IMG/VR virus record: IMGVR_UViG_3300033273_000313
Location: 1-64,000 of that record
Length of the DNA stretch: 64,000 nucleotides
DNA from: a virus
Strand: one strand, 5' to 3'
Shown here: positions 1-6,644 of the stretch, piece after piece
Numbering within the stretch: the stretch's first letter is position 1
Layout: each line of letters starts with the position of its first letter
The notes under the pieces: model-generated
Seen by the model: the letters and a program-made list of their open reading frames with translations, nothing else
What the model was told of the DNA's origin: nothing
Database searches by the model: none
Translations under genes and position numbers: made by a program

Positions 1-1
1 T

Positions 2-277
2 AGCAATAAACGCTGGCTTCATTTCTTTATGCTGTTTGTACCTGTTATGGGTCTTTGGACCTCTTCTATTGGAATCATTGGTCTTGCTCTCAATCTTCGT
101 GCTTACGATTTTGTATCACAGGAGATTCGTGCAGCAGAAGACCCAGAATTTGAAACGTTCTATACAAAGAATATTCTATTGAATGAAGGTCTCCGTGCTT
201 GGTTAGCACCAGTCGATCAACCACATGAGAACTTCGTGTTCCCAGAAGAAGTGTTGCCAAGGGGCAACGCTCTGTGA
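2..277 (+). CDS. psbD: Photosystem II D2 protein, C-terminal part (partial, 5' end outside window)
   Basis: The frame is open from the window edge and encodes the last 91 residues of D2, which normally has about 352. The segment [12 protein letters not shown] carries the histidine that in D2 binds the non-haem iron, followed by the last transmembrane helix and the conserved tail ending LPRGNAL. D2 pairs with D1 in the photosystem II reaction centre. Phage copies are expressed during infection to keep host photosynthesis running. A strong intrinsic terminator follows nine bases after the stop. The identity is secure from the tail alone; the start and any upstream psbA lie outside the window. 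Confidence 0.97.
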   Translation, partial: SNKRWLHFFMLFVPVMGLWTSSIGIIGLALNLRAYDFVSQEIRAAEDPEFETFYTKNILLNEGLRAWLAPVDQPHENFVFPEEVLPRGNAL

Positions 278-285
278 TATAATAT

Positions 286-310
286 GGGGGTGTTAACACC
301 CCCCTTTTTT
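286..310 (+). terminator. Intrinsic terminator after psbD
   Basis: A perfect inverted repeat, GGGGGTGTT/AACACCCCC (286-303), is followed by C and six T residues. It should end the psbD transcript. The glutaredoxin ATG directly follows the T run. Confidence 0.9.
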
Positions 311-565
311 ATGGACATTAAAATCTTTACGACGAATGGATGTGGATATTGTACCAAGATGAAAGAACTTATGGAACGTGTAGGACTTGAGTACAAAGAG
401 TATCGTCTTGGCAGAACTCTCACTATGGAAGAGTTCCAATCTTACTTCCCAAACCATACTAGTTTTCCTCGACTGGTTATTGATGAGAAACCCATCGGTG
501 ATCTTACTGAGTCTGTACGCTACTTTGTTGAACGAGGAATGATTTCTTCATCGAAAAAGAAATGA
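311..565 (+). CDS. nrdC: Glutaredoxin
   Basis: This is an 84-residue thioredoxin-fold protein. It has the dithiol active site CGYC near residues 11-14 (NGCGYCTKM), a later FPRLVI segment with the expected cis-proline, and a C-terminal IGDL motif for glutathione binding. T4-type NrdC reduces ribonucleotide reductase and so supports dNTP supply. The start at 311 matches the family N-terminus (MDIKIFTTNG). An in-frame ATG at 284 would put the terminator hairpin inside the gene. No Shine-Dalgarno is visible for either start. The stop overlaps the next ATG (ATGA). A second, altered copy lies at 27137. Confidence 0.9.
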   Translation: MDIKIFTTNGCGYCTKMKELMERVGLEYKEYRLGRTLTMEEFQSYFPNHTSFPRLVIDEKPIGDLTESVRYFVERGMISSSKKK

Positions 566-726
566 GTCAGGGATTGAAGATAAATAAAGGTGTGGAGCTA
601 ATGCTCAGGAGGGAGAAAAAGCAGGAACCCGAACCCACAGGATTCAAATTTCATCACAGAGTACACCTCCTAAAACGAAAGTTTAACTTTAAACTTGAAT
701 TCACTTGGGAGGAAGATAGTAACTAA
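562..726 (+). CDS. Small basic protein, function unknown
   Basis: This 54-residue ORF starts at the ATGA overlap with the glutaredoxin stop, which suggests translational coupling. It begins MSQGLKINKGVELMLRREKK and ends FTWEEDSN, and is rich in Lys and Arg. It fills the otherwise empty 170 bases before the next gene. A GATAAATA box resembling a late promoter lies inside it at 579-586, possibly for the downstream membrane protein gene. I recognise no family. Support comes from the coupling and the exact fit between neighbours. Confidence 0.55.
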   Translation: MSQGLKINKGVELMLRREKKQEPEPTGFKFHHRVHLLKRKFNFKLEFTWEEDSN

Positions 727-737
727 GGAGTATTACT

Positions 738-959
738 ATGACGACCCCCGTAATTTTATTCTTCTCAACGTTGATCACAGCACTGTTCTTTGTTGTGGGA
801 GTTACAATTGGTTGGACAGCAAACGATTTCCTGTATAATATACTGGCGAAAGATGATGTTCTCCACCCCGAAATGTATGACGAAGATGGTATGGTGATTA
901 ATGAAGAACTTTATTCTGTGAAATTTATCAACGACGAGGACGAGGATGATTATTATTGA
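738..959 (+). CDS. Small single-pass membrane protein
   Basis: The protein has 73 residues. An N-terminal hydrophobic helix (about residues 4-30, FFSTLITALFFVVGVTIGW) is followed by an acidic tail ending NDEDEDDYY. An AAGGAG Shine-Dalgarno precedes the ATG. The 3' end overlaps the RNase H gene by 14 bases, so the two are probably co-translated. Similar small membrane proteins sit upstream of rnh in related cyanophages, as I recall. The function is unknown. Confidence 0.75.
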   Translation: MTTPVILFFSTLITALFFVVGVTIGWTANDFLYNILAKDDVLHPEMYDEDGMVINEELYSVKFINDEDEDDYY

Positions 960-1806
960 CATGAATCAGATTATGATTAGTAATCTGATGGTCCAATTGA
1001 AAAACCAAGAACTTAATGTAGACTTGGCACGACATATGGTCTTGTCTTCATTGTTTTCTTATGAACAACAGTACGGGGAAGAGTATGGTGAGGTTGTCCT
1101 AGCATACGACAGTAAGCATTACTGGAGGAAAGAAGTCTTCCCCTACTACAAACAAAATCGAAAGAAAGACAGAGAGAAGTCTAGTCACAACTGGTCTAGC
1201 ATCTTTGAAGTCTTGAATAAGATCCGTGATGAAATCAGGGATCACTTTCACTTTAAAGTATTGGAGGTACACGGAGCAGAAGCAGACGATGTGATCTCTA
1301 CTCTTTGTAAGAACAAAGGCACTCAGAAAGTTCTGATTCTCTCAGGAGATAAAGACTTTATCCAACTTCAGAAGTACCCTGGTGTGAAGCAATTCAACCC
1401 GATCATGAAGAAGGAGGTTACCCACGATGACCCTTACACCTATGTTAAGGAGCATATTATTAAGGGTGATAAGTCTGACGGCATTCCTAATTATCTTTCA
1501 CCTGATGACACCTTTGTTGTTGGTGTAAGACAGAAACCTATTAGTCAAAAGAATCTTGCTAAGTGGGTGAAGGAAGGTCCTGGTCAGTTCTGTAAGACAG
1601 AGGAAGCACTGTCTAACTATCAAAGAAACAAACAACTGATTGACTTTGATTGTGTGCCTGAAGAGATTGAAGATAAGATCATGGATCTTTATGAGTCTCT
1701 AAATAATAATGAGAAGCAACCACCCTTGGAGTATTTTCATAAACATAAGTTGAACACTCTAATGGAAAAATATTTCTTTCGTACACCCACTACTTTTACA
1801 AAATGA
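946..1806 (+). CDS. rnh: RNase H / 5'-3' exonuclease of the FEN family
   Basis: This 286-residue protein resembles T4 RNase H, which removes RNA primers and flaps on the lagging strand. Acidic metal-binding residues are visible: D5 in MIIIDMN, D55 in AYDSKHYWRK, E112/D114/D115 in AEADDV, and D135/D137 in SGDKDF. The HIIKGDKSDGIP segment matches the FEN helix-hairpin region. The basic stretch KEVFPYYKQNRKK is typical of T4-like members. Its first codons overlap the preceding membrane protein gene, and its stop overlaps the next start. Confidence 0.9.
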   Translation: MIIIDMNQIMISNLMVQLKNQELNVDLARHMVLSSLFSYEQQYGEEYGEVVLAYDSKHYWRKEVFPYYKQNRKKDREKSSHNWSSIFEVLNKIRDEIRDHFHFKVLEVHGAEADDVISTLCKNKGTQKVLILSGDKDFIQLQKYPGVKQFNPIMKKEVTHDDPYTYVKEHIIKGDKSDGIPNYLSPDDTFVVGVRQKPISQKNLAKWVKEGPGQFCKTEEALSNYQRNKQLIDFDCVPEEIEDKIMDLYESLNNNEKQPPLEYFHKHKLNTLMEKYFFRTPTTFTK

Positions 1807-2237
1807 AACTACTTATTTCTGAAGTGCTACAAAAGGTGAGCAATGCCAAGACGAAAGCACAAAAAATTAAAATCCTACAGGAACACAACACACCTGCTCT
1901 TAGGTCTGTTCTGATCGTCAACTATGACGAGAGTGTAGTTTCTATGCTACCGCCTGGTGATGTCCCTTTTGAACCTAACGATGCCCCTGCTGGTACAGAG
2001 CACACTGTGCTAGAGCATGAGTATCGTAAGTTATACTTGTTCTTCAAAGGTGGATCTAGTTCACTCAAGCAAGCAAAGCGTGAGTCTCTATTCATTCAGA
2101 TGTTGGAAGGACTACAAGAGTCTGAAGCTCAGGTTCTTATTCTTGCCAAGGACAAGAAACTTCAGAAGAAGTATAAGATTACTAAGGCGTGTGTCGAAGA
2201 AGCATTTCCCCAGATTCAATGGGGAGGTCGTTCCTGA
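1803..2237 (+). CDS. Conserved cyanophage protein (DUF6433-like)
   Basis: The protein has 144 residues and starts at an ATGA overlap with rnh. The N-terminus (LLISEVLQKVSNAKTKAQK) and a charged C-terminal half ending EAFPQIQWGG resemble the DUF6433 proteins found after rnh in T4-like cyanophages. No catalytic motif is visible. The context suggests a replication-associated role, but this is inference. The family assignment is from memory. Confidence 0.75.
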   Translation: MKLLISEVLQKVSNAKTKAQKIKILQEHNTPALRSVLIVNYDESVVSMLPPGDVPFEPNDAPAGTEHTVLEHEYRKLYLFFKGGSSSLKQAKRESLFIQMLEGLQESEAQVLILAKDKKLQKKYKITKACVEEAFPQIQWGGRS

Positions 2238-2485
2238 TGGGGAAAGGTTGTAAAGTTTTACACTCCGACTGTGATCCAACACTGGCACAAGATAGATCTC
2301 TGCCATACACAGCATTCCTAGTTGAGTATTCTCAAGATGGTATGACCAAGTTTGATATTGTCATTGCTGCTAAGAAGGTAGATATCTTTGATGATTATTG
2401 GGATAAATATAGACATGACTTCAGGAACATGACACAAACTGAAGGTAGAGTCAACCCTAAACTTTGGAGTCCACCCAAAAAGTAA
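2237..2485 (+). CDS. Conserved hypothetical protein, 82 residues
   Basis: I chose the start at the TGATG overlap with the previous gene because a GGGGAGG ribosome-binding sequence lies just upstream. The longer reading frame to 2189 would overlap the previous gene by 49 bases. The protein begins MGKGCKVLHSDCDPTLAQD and ends NPKLWSPPKK. It is mixed alpha/beta-like with no recognised motif. It is part of the tightly packed rnh-speD gene run. Confidence 0.7.
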   Translation: MGKGCKVLHSDCDPTLAQDRSLPYTAFLVEYSQDGMTKFDIVIAAKKVDIFDDYWDKYRHDFRNMTQTEGRVNPKLWSPPKK

Positions 2486-2487
2486 CT

Positions 2488-2784
2488 ATGATTGAACCAA
2501 GTACACAAGAACAAAGAGCTATCCTAGAAGTTGTTCCTTCTAAGGCACAAACTTTTTGTATTCTTTTTTGGAAAAAGGACGAAGGTCTCAAAGCAAACAA
2601 GAAAGTTCTGAGAAGGATTAATTCTAATGGAATTCCTATCTCTACCAAAAAATATTCTGAGGTGTTTTTCTATATGGATGTGAGACATACTTTGGTTCAT
2701 GCTCAGTGGTTGCTAAAAGCTGGTTACGATGTCAAGATTCATAAGTGTAATAGAAAGGGTAACGATAAGTTCTGGTTGACATAA
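2488..2784 (+). CDS. Conserved hypothetical protein, 98 residues
   Basis: The start at 2488 lies two bases after the previous stop; an in-frame ATG at 2464 would add eight residues. The protein begins MIEPSTQEQRAILEVVPSKA and ends RKGNDKFWLT, with a basic middle (KKVLRRIN). No family is recognised. The stop overlaps the speD start as TAATG, consistent with one transcription unit. Confidence 0.65.
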   Translation: MIEPSTQEQRAILEVVPSKAQTFCILFWKKDEGLKANKKVLRRINSNGIPISTKKYSEVFFYMDVRHTLVHAQWLLKAGYDVKIHKCNRKGNDKFWLT

Positions 2785-3116
2785 TGGGTGATCACTTTTT
2801 ATTAAACCTTTATGGGTGTGACGTAGAGAAGTTAAATAACGAAAAGTTTATAGTTGAAATGTTTGAGCAGGCAGTCGTCGAAGGTAAGATGACTTTGCTC
2901 AATTTAATGACACATAAGTTTGAACCACAAGGTATTACAGCAGTAGCACTGTTAGCAGAGTCACATATTTCTATACACACTTGGCCTGAAGCGGGGTCTT
3001 GTGCTGTGGACGTTTATACATGTGGCACAACAGGTCGCCCACGCTTAGCATGTGACTATATAATTAAAGAACTAGGGTGTTCCGACCCTAGAGTCACTCA
3101 TGTTAAGAGATTATAA
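2784..3116 (+). CDS. speD: S-adenosylmethionine decarboxylase proenzyme
   Basis: This 110-residue protein is a prokaryotic class SpeD. The motif ESHISIHTWPE (residues 59-69) contains the Glu59-Ser60 self-cleavage site; Ser60 becomes the pyruvoyl cofactor. Cys80 in the VYTCG segment is the conserved proton donor region. The enzyme makes decarboxylated SAM for polyamine synthesis. Phage copies are known in cyanomyoviruses and may support polyamines for DNA packaging or host physiology. A hairpin beginning at the stop codon and a sigma70-like promoter follow. Confidence 0.95.
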   Translation: MGDHFLLNLYGCDVEKLNNEKFIVEMFEQAVVEGKMTLLNLMTHKFEPQGITAVALLAESHISIHTWPEAGSCAVDVYTCGTTGRPRLACDYIIKELGCSDPRVTHVKRL

Positions 3117-3164
3117 ATTGTATTGAATAATACAATTGACGATTTCTATATATTAAGGTAGAAT
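3116..3164 (+). promoter_or_regulatory. Hairpin plus sigma70-like promoter after speD
   Basis: A perfect 9-bp inverted repeat, AATTGTATT/AATACAATT (3116-3124 and 3129-3137), starts at the speD stop. Its last two bases begin the -35 hexamer TTGACG (3136-3141). After exactly 17 bases comes the -10 hexamer TAGAAT (3159-3164). The promoter should start transcription just before the run of small exported-protein genes. It is one of five places where a -35 overlaps or abuts a hairpin. Confidence 0.65.
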
Positions 3165-3182
3165 ACTACCATCGTTCATCTT

Positions 3183-3383
3183 ATGCTCAGCGTTCTGCTG
3201 GCATTGACCCTTGCCCATCATGCCGACGACTCACCCTACGGGTGGCATATGTCGTGTGAAAGGTTCTTACAACAGAGGATTGAAATCCTTATGGATGACA
3301 ATCTAGACAGACGATCCAAGTATAATCTTCTAGGTTATCTTAGATCGAAAGTAGAAGGTCAATGTGACGGAATGTTTACATAA
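3183..3383 (+). CDS. Small exported protein with signal peptide
   Basis: The protein has 66 residues. The N-terminus MLSVLLALTLAHHADD looks like a short signal peptide with cleavage near Ala-His. The mature part has two cysteines that could form a disulphide, in MSCERF and EGQCDG. It follows the promoter at 3136-3164 and precedes a second small protein of similar design. The function is unknown; periplasmic location is inferred. Confidence 0.65.
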   Translation: MLSVLLALTLAHHADDSPYGWHMSCERFLQQRIEILMDDNLDRRSKYNLLGYLRSKVEGQCDGMFT

Positions 3384-3418
3384 GACGCAAGTAAGTCGCG
3401 GAACGGAGCGTTCATCCC

Positions 3419-3586
3419 ATGATTGAATTACTACTGTATTCAACGCTGGCATGTGCAGATGCTGATGCTTTAATCCTTGGGATTCAAAAGCATGAGAGTC
3501 TGAAGCCAGAGTGGAAGTTAGAACTGGTCGAGACCGTAAAGGATTCTGTACCAGAATGTGACTACTACTGGGACGCAAACGACTGA
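3419..3586 (+). CDS. Small exported protein, 55 residues (conserved in cyanophages)
   Basis: The sequence begins MIELLLYSTLACADADALI and ends CDYYWDAND. The hydrophobic N-terminus resembles a signal peptide, and two cysteines remain for a possible disulphide. I recall this short family as common in cyanophages and marine cyanobacteria, often preceded by a leader like the one here (about 3384-3418, containing GGAACGGAGCGTTC). No function is known. It is shorter than usual gene-calling cut-offs and easily missed. Confidence 0.7.
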   Translation: MIELLLYSTLACADADALILGIQKHESLKPEWKLELVETVKDSVPECDYYWDAND

Positions 3587-3626
3587 AGGAACGGGGCTAT
3601 AAATCCCATCCTTTAGGAGACCTACA

Positions 3627-3791
3627 ATGAACACACTAAACATGATCCGTAATCAGATCAAGAAGCAAGCTGCTCTTCATGATGCTCAGATTGCTGTCAC
3701 CTCTTACCGTGGTGTCCGCTATGAGTGTCGGCAGAACGGTGAAGAAGTACACGGTACTTTCTGCTATCGTGGTCACACTTATAACAAGTGA
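3627..3791 (+). CDS. DUF4278-like small protein
   Basis: This 54-residue ORF has a good AGGAGA Shine-Dalgarno at 3615-3620. It carries two copies of a YRGxxY motif, SYRGVRYECR in the middle and CYRGHTYNK at the C-terminus. This pattern is typical of the cyanobacterial and cyanophage DUF4278 family. Members have no established function. The gene sits among other tiny genes. Confidence 0.75.
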   Translation: MNTLNMIRNQIKKQAALHDAQIAVTSYRGVRYECRQNGEEVHGTFCYRGHTYNK

Positions 3792-3796
3792 TCGCC

Positions 3797-3889
3797 ATGT
3801 TAGCTCTACAAGTAGTTGGACTAACGTCCCTAGGTTGTGTGGCTTTTATTGGTATGATCTACGGAGAACTTCTACTTCTTCACAAGTAG
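3797..3889 (+). CDS. Putative 30-residue membrane peptide
   Basis: The ORF begins MLALQVVGLTSLGCVAFIGM and ends GELLLLHK, so nearly the whole chain is one hydrophobic helix. It lies between the DUF4278-like gene and a strong terminator, leaving no other explanation for this stretch. No clear Shine-Dalgarno is seen. It resembles none of the small photosystem subunits I checked from memory (PsbM, PetN). Confidence 0.4.
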   Translation: MLALQVVGLTSLGCVAFIGMIYGELLLLHK

Positions 3890-3908
3890 TAGATATAACA
3901 ATCTTAAA

Positions 3909-3936
3909 GGGAGGTCTTGACGACCTCCCTTTTTTT
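3909..3936 (+). terminator. Intrinsic terminator
   Basis: A perfect 8-bp stem, GGGAGGTC/GACCTCCC (3909-3916 and 3922-3929), has a 5-base loop TTGAC and is followed by seven T residues. It ends the small-gene run begun at 3164. The loop also supplies most of the next promoter's -35 element. Confidence 0.93.
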
Positions 3937-3945
3937 GTGTATAAT
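3917..3945 (+). promoter_or_regulatory. Sigma70-like promoter embedded in the terminator
   Basis: TTGACG (3917-3922) lies in the loop and first stem base of the terminator. After 17 bases comes a perfect TATAAT (3940-3945). Transcription would begin near 3951-3953, giving the next gene (ATG 3966) a leader of about 14 bases. This rules out the upstream TTG at 3945 as a start. Confidence 0.75.
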
Positions 3946-3965
3946 TGATAAAACTGTACACATAT

Positions 3966-4142
3966 ATGGACAGACAAAAACTCAAGTTGATCGTCAAGAA
4001 CCTGGAGCTATTAGTTGACAGTTTGAAGTCGGAAGTTTATTCAGACACAGAAGCTTACCGACCCAAGTTAGAACTACAGCAAGACGCCAGCAAGTTCGGA
4101 TTTAAATACGATGAAGGAGACGACGATGGATACCCAGACTAA
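3966..4142 (+). CDS. Small hypothetical protein, 58 residues
   Basis: It begins MDRQKLKLIVKNLELLVDSL, likely an amphipathic helix, and ends with an acidic tail DEGDDDGYPD. It is the first gene after the promoter at 3917-3945, so early expression is likely. The stop overlaps the next ATG region by 17 bases. No family is recognised. Confidence 0.65.
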   Translation: MDRQKLKLIVKNLELLVDSLKSEVYSDTEAYRPKLELQQDASKFGFKYDEGDDDGYPD

Positions 4143-4437
4143 CCAACCACAATCACTCAAGCAATACATTAAGTGGCTACGCCAAGCAGTTGAGAAAGGT
4201 CACTTGTATGACAGCGAAGAGTATGCTAAAATCAAAAAGGAGTTGTATCAGGCACAACAACTTCGTAAACTAATACAAGCCAAAGAACGTTCACACTATG
4301 GATTCGGATACATCAATGAACCAGTCACCAGTCAGGTTGATCTCAGTGACTCCCGAAGCGGAGAAGACGATGGGGTACGTAGCGAGAGTATCGAACCCCA
4401 ACAATCAGGAGAATCCGAAGGTAGCGGGGCTGCTTAG
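4126..4437 (+). CDS. Hypothetical protein whose 3' end overlaps thyX
   Basis: From the ATG at 4126 it encodes 103 residues. The first 60 or so (LKQYIKWLRQAVEKGHLYDS onward) look like a real helical protein. The rest is a Ser/Glu/Gly-rich tail read in another frame over the first 122 bases of thyX. The tail is probably an extension created by loss of an earlier stop. The start at 4111 is also possible. The function is unknown. Confidence 0.6.
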   Translation: MDTQTNQPQSLKQYIKWLRQAVEKGHLYDSEEYAKIKKELYQAQQLRKLIQAKERSHYGFGYINEPVTSQVDLSDSRSGEDDGVRSESIEPQQSGESEGSGAA

Positions 4438-4957
4438 TTACTGTATCAAGCACAACCACTGGTCTGTGTTCGAGCAAGCGTTCATGACCCTGGAGATCTC
4501 TACTACCAGGGCAATAGCAGCTCAAATCCTGCGTCATCGTAGCTTCACATATCAAGAGTTCTCTCAACGGTATGCTGACAGTTCTATGTTGGCAGAACAA
4601 ATCCCTCTATTTGATCTTCGTCGTCAAGACGATAAGAACAGACAGAATTCCATCGATGACATCGATGATTTTACCAAGCAACAGTTTGAGATCCTAGTTC
4701 AGAAACATTTTGCTGAAGCAATGGATCTCTATCAAGAGATGCTTGCTAAAGGAATTGCTAAGGAGTGTGCCCGCATGGTGCTTCCCCTAGCAACTCCAAC
4801 CAAAATCTATATGTCAGGATCGGTCCGTAGTTGGATGCACTATATAGATCTACGGAGTGCTCATGGCACTCAGAAAGAACACATGATCATTGCTGAGGCA
4901 TGTCGTGATATCTTTAAAGAACAGTTCCCTATTTGTGCTGAAGCACTGGAGTGGTAA
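4316..4957 (+). CDS. thyX: Flavin-dependent thymidylate synthase
   Basis: This 213-residue ThyX carries the signature RHRSFTYQEFSQRY (residues 73-86), which binds FAD and dUMP. A second conserved region is RMVLPLATPTKIYMSG, followed by SWMHYIDLR, where the Arg contacts dUMP. The enzyme makes dTMP from dUMP using methylene-tetrahydrofolate and supplies thymidylate for phage DNA. I chose ATG 4316 (MNQSPVRLIS); the frame extends to 4298. The stop overlaps the next start (TAATG). Confidence 0.95.
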   Translation: MNQSPVRLISVTPEAEKTMGYVARVSNPNNQENPKVAGLLSYCIKHNHWSVFEQAFMTLEISTTRAIAAQILRHRSFTYQEFSQRYADSSMLAEQIPLFDLRRQDDKNRQNSIDDIDDFTKQQFEILVQKHFAEAMDLYQEMLAKGIAKECARMVLPLATPTKIYMSGSVRSWMHYIDLRSAHGTQKEHMIIAEACRDIFKEQFPICAEALEW

Positions 4958-5196
4958 TGCCTACATATCCTGTTAAACATAAAGAGACTGGAGAGACCAA
5001 GGAACTCCACATGACCATGAAAGAATACTGTGCCTGGAAGGAAGAGAATCCTGACTGGGACAGAGATTGGTCGAAAGGTTGTGCTGGTGTCGGAGAAGTC
5101 GGAGACTGGCGTAACAAGATGAACAAGACTCACCCTGGTTGGGGTGAGCACATGAAAAAAATTGCAAACATGCCTGGTTCAAAAGTAGAGTGGTAA
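4957..5196 (+). CDS. FmdB-like small protein without zinc-ribbon cysteines
   Basis: The 79-residue protein starts MPTYPVKHKETGETKELHMT, similar to the MPTY start of FmdB-type zinc ribbons. Cyanophages often have such a gene between thyX and phoH. Here the CxxC pairs are missing; the only cysteines are C23 and C40. The tail is rich in Trp and Gly and ends GSKVEW. Zinc binding is therefore unlikely, and the function is unknown. Confidence 0.7.
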   Translation: MPTYPVKHKETGETKELHMTMKEYCAWKEENPDWDRDWSKGCAGVGEVGDWRNKMNKTHPGWGEHMKKIANMPGSKVEW

Positions 5197-5199
5197 CTT

Positions 5200-5949
5200 A
5201 TGCCTAGAGGAAGAAACAAAGCTCCTGGAGCAAAGATGTCTGCCAAGCAGATGAGACGGAAGAAACCTATCAATGAGGACTATCTCCTCAAGGTAGAACC
5301 GTTGACTGAGAATCAAACAGTAATGTTCGATGCCTATGAAGCAGGCAAGAATCTGTTTGCTTATGGTTGTGCTGGTACAGGTAAAACATTTGTTGCTCTG
5401 TACCTAGCACTACGTGATGTTCTCAGTGAGGTTACACCTTATGAGAAAGTATATCTTGTACGTTCACTAGTTGCTACGAGGGAGATTGGTTTCCTTCCTG
5501 GCACACACGAAGATAAAGCATCTCTATACCAAATTCCTTACAAGAATATGGTAAAATATATGTTTGAGATGCCTGACGACAACTCTTTCGAGATGTTGTA
5601 TGAGAATCTTAAAGCACAAGAGACTGTATCTTTCTGGTCTACATCATTCCTCCGTGGTACTACACTGGACAATTCCATTGTTATCATTGATGAATGTCAG
5701 AACCTGAACTTCCACGAACTTGACAGTATCATCACCCGTTGTGGTCAAGATACTAAAATCATTTTCTGTGGTGATGCTCGTCAGTCTGATCTCCAAAAGT
5801 CTAATGAACGTACAGGTATCATTGACTTCATGAAAATCATTCAAAGTATGGAAGAAGACTTCCAGATGGTAGAGTTCGGCATCGAAGACATTGTTCGCTC
5901 TGGTCTCGTCAAGAACTATCTCATTGCTAAACTTAACCTAGGATTCTAG
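5200..5949 (+). CDS. phoH: PhoH-like ATPase
   Basis: The protein has 249 residues and a P-loop ATPase core. Walker A is GCAGTGKT (about residues 57-64) and Walker B is IVIIDECQN (about 160-168). Conserved PhoH segments LVRSLVATREIGFLPG and FCGDARQSDL are present. In hosts phoH belongs to the phosphate regulon, and in phages it is a common marker gene. Its biochemical role may involve RNA. It lies three bases after the FmdB-like gene. Confidence 0.93.
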   Translation: MPRGRNKAPGAKMSAKQMRRKKPINEDYLLKVEPLTENQTVMFDAYEAGKNLFAYGCAGTGKTFVALYLALRDVLSEVTPYEKVYLVRSLVATREIGFLPGTHEDKASLYQIPYKNMVKYMFEMPDDNSFEMLYENLKAQETVSFWSTSFLRGTTLDNSIVIIDECQNLNFHELDSIITRCGQDTKIIFCGDARQSDLQKSNERTGIIDFMKIIQSMEEDFQMVEFGIEDIVRSGLVKNYLIAKLNLGF

Positions 5950-5950
5950 T

Positions 5951-6640
5951 ATGCTCTTTAATCATGTGGGGATTGATAATCCTATTGAGATGAACACAGT
6001 TACAATCGATGGGAAGAGATACTATGTTACTCCAGAGGGTAACAAGTATCCCTCAATCACTACAGTGATTAGTAACAACTCCAAGAAGCAGAAGTCACTT
6101 GCTAAATGGAGAGCAAAAGTTGGTAAAGAGAAAGCACAGGGTATCTCTACTCGTTCAGCGACTAGAGGTACTCGCTACCACAAATTGGTAGAAGATTATC
6201 TCAACAACGAACTAGACAAGACCAAGTATAAGGACATGCCTTTGCCTTGGTTCATGTTCAATACATCTCAAAAAATCCTGGACCGTATAAATAATATATA
6301 CCTACAGGAAGCAGCACTCTATTCAGATGTGCTAAAAATCGCTGGTCGTGTTGATTGTATAGCAGAATTCGATGGAGTTTTATCCATCATTGACTTTAAG
6401 ACATCAGTGAAACAAAAACCTGAAAACTATCTACTGGACTACTATGTTCAGGAGTGTGGCTACGCTTGTATGCTTCAGGAGTTGTATGGAATTACCGTAC
6501 AGCAATTGGTGACTATTGTAGCAACGGAAGAGGGAGACCCACAGATCAGTATTGTGTCCCCTAAAAAAGAATATCTAATTTTGTTACAAGAGTACATCCA
6601 AGAATACCAAGACAAACATGCCGAAAAATCTGGAGGATAA
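5951..6640 (+). CDS. PD-(D/E)XK exonuclease (RecB-like)
   Basis: This 229-residue protein contains the nuclease core GRVDCIAEFDG followed by SIIDFKTS (about residues 137-155), giving the Asp and Asp-Phe-Lys metal and catalytic residues. A QxxxY-type helix follows in YVQECGYACML. Cyanomyoviruses usually carry such a nuclease next to phoH. It probably trims DNA ends in recombination or degrades host DNA, which is inference. ATG 5990 is an alternative start. Confidence 0.85.
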   Translation: MLFNHVGIDNPIEMNTVTIDGKRYYVTPEGNKYPSITTVISNNSKKQKSLAKWRAKVGKEKAQGISTRSATRGTRYHKLVEDYLNNELDKTKYKDMPLPWFMFNTSQKILDRINNIYLQEAALYSDVLKIAGRVDCIAEFDGVLSIIDFKTSVKQKPENYLLDYYVQECGYACMLQELYGITVQQLVTIVATEEGDPQISIVSPKKEYLILLQEYIQEYQDKHAEKSGG

Positions 6641-6644
6641 ATTT

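Noticed and set aside
3945-3965. TTG start for the gene at 3966
   Set aside because: The codon overlaps the TATAAT box, so it would not be in the transcript from that promoter. ATG 3966 is the better start.
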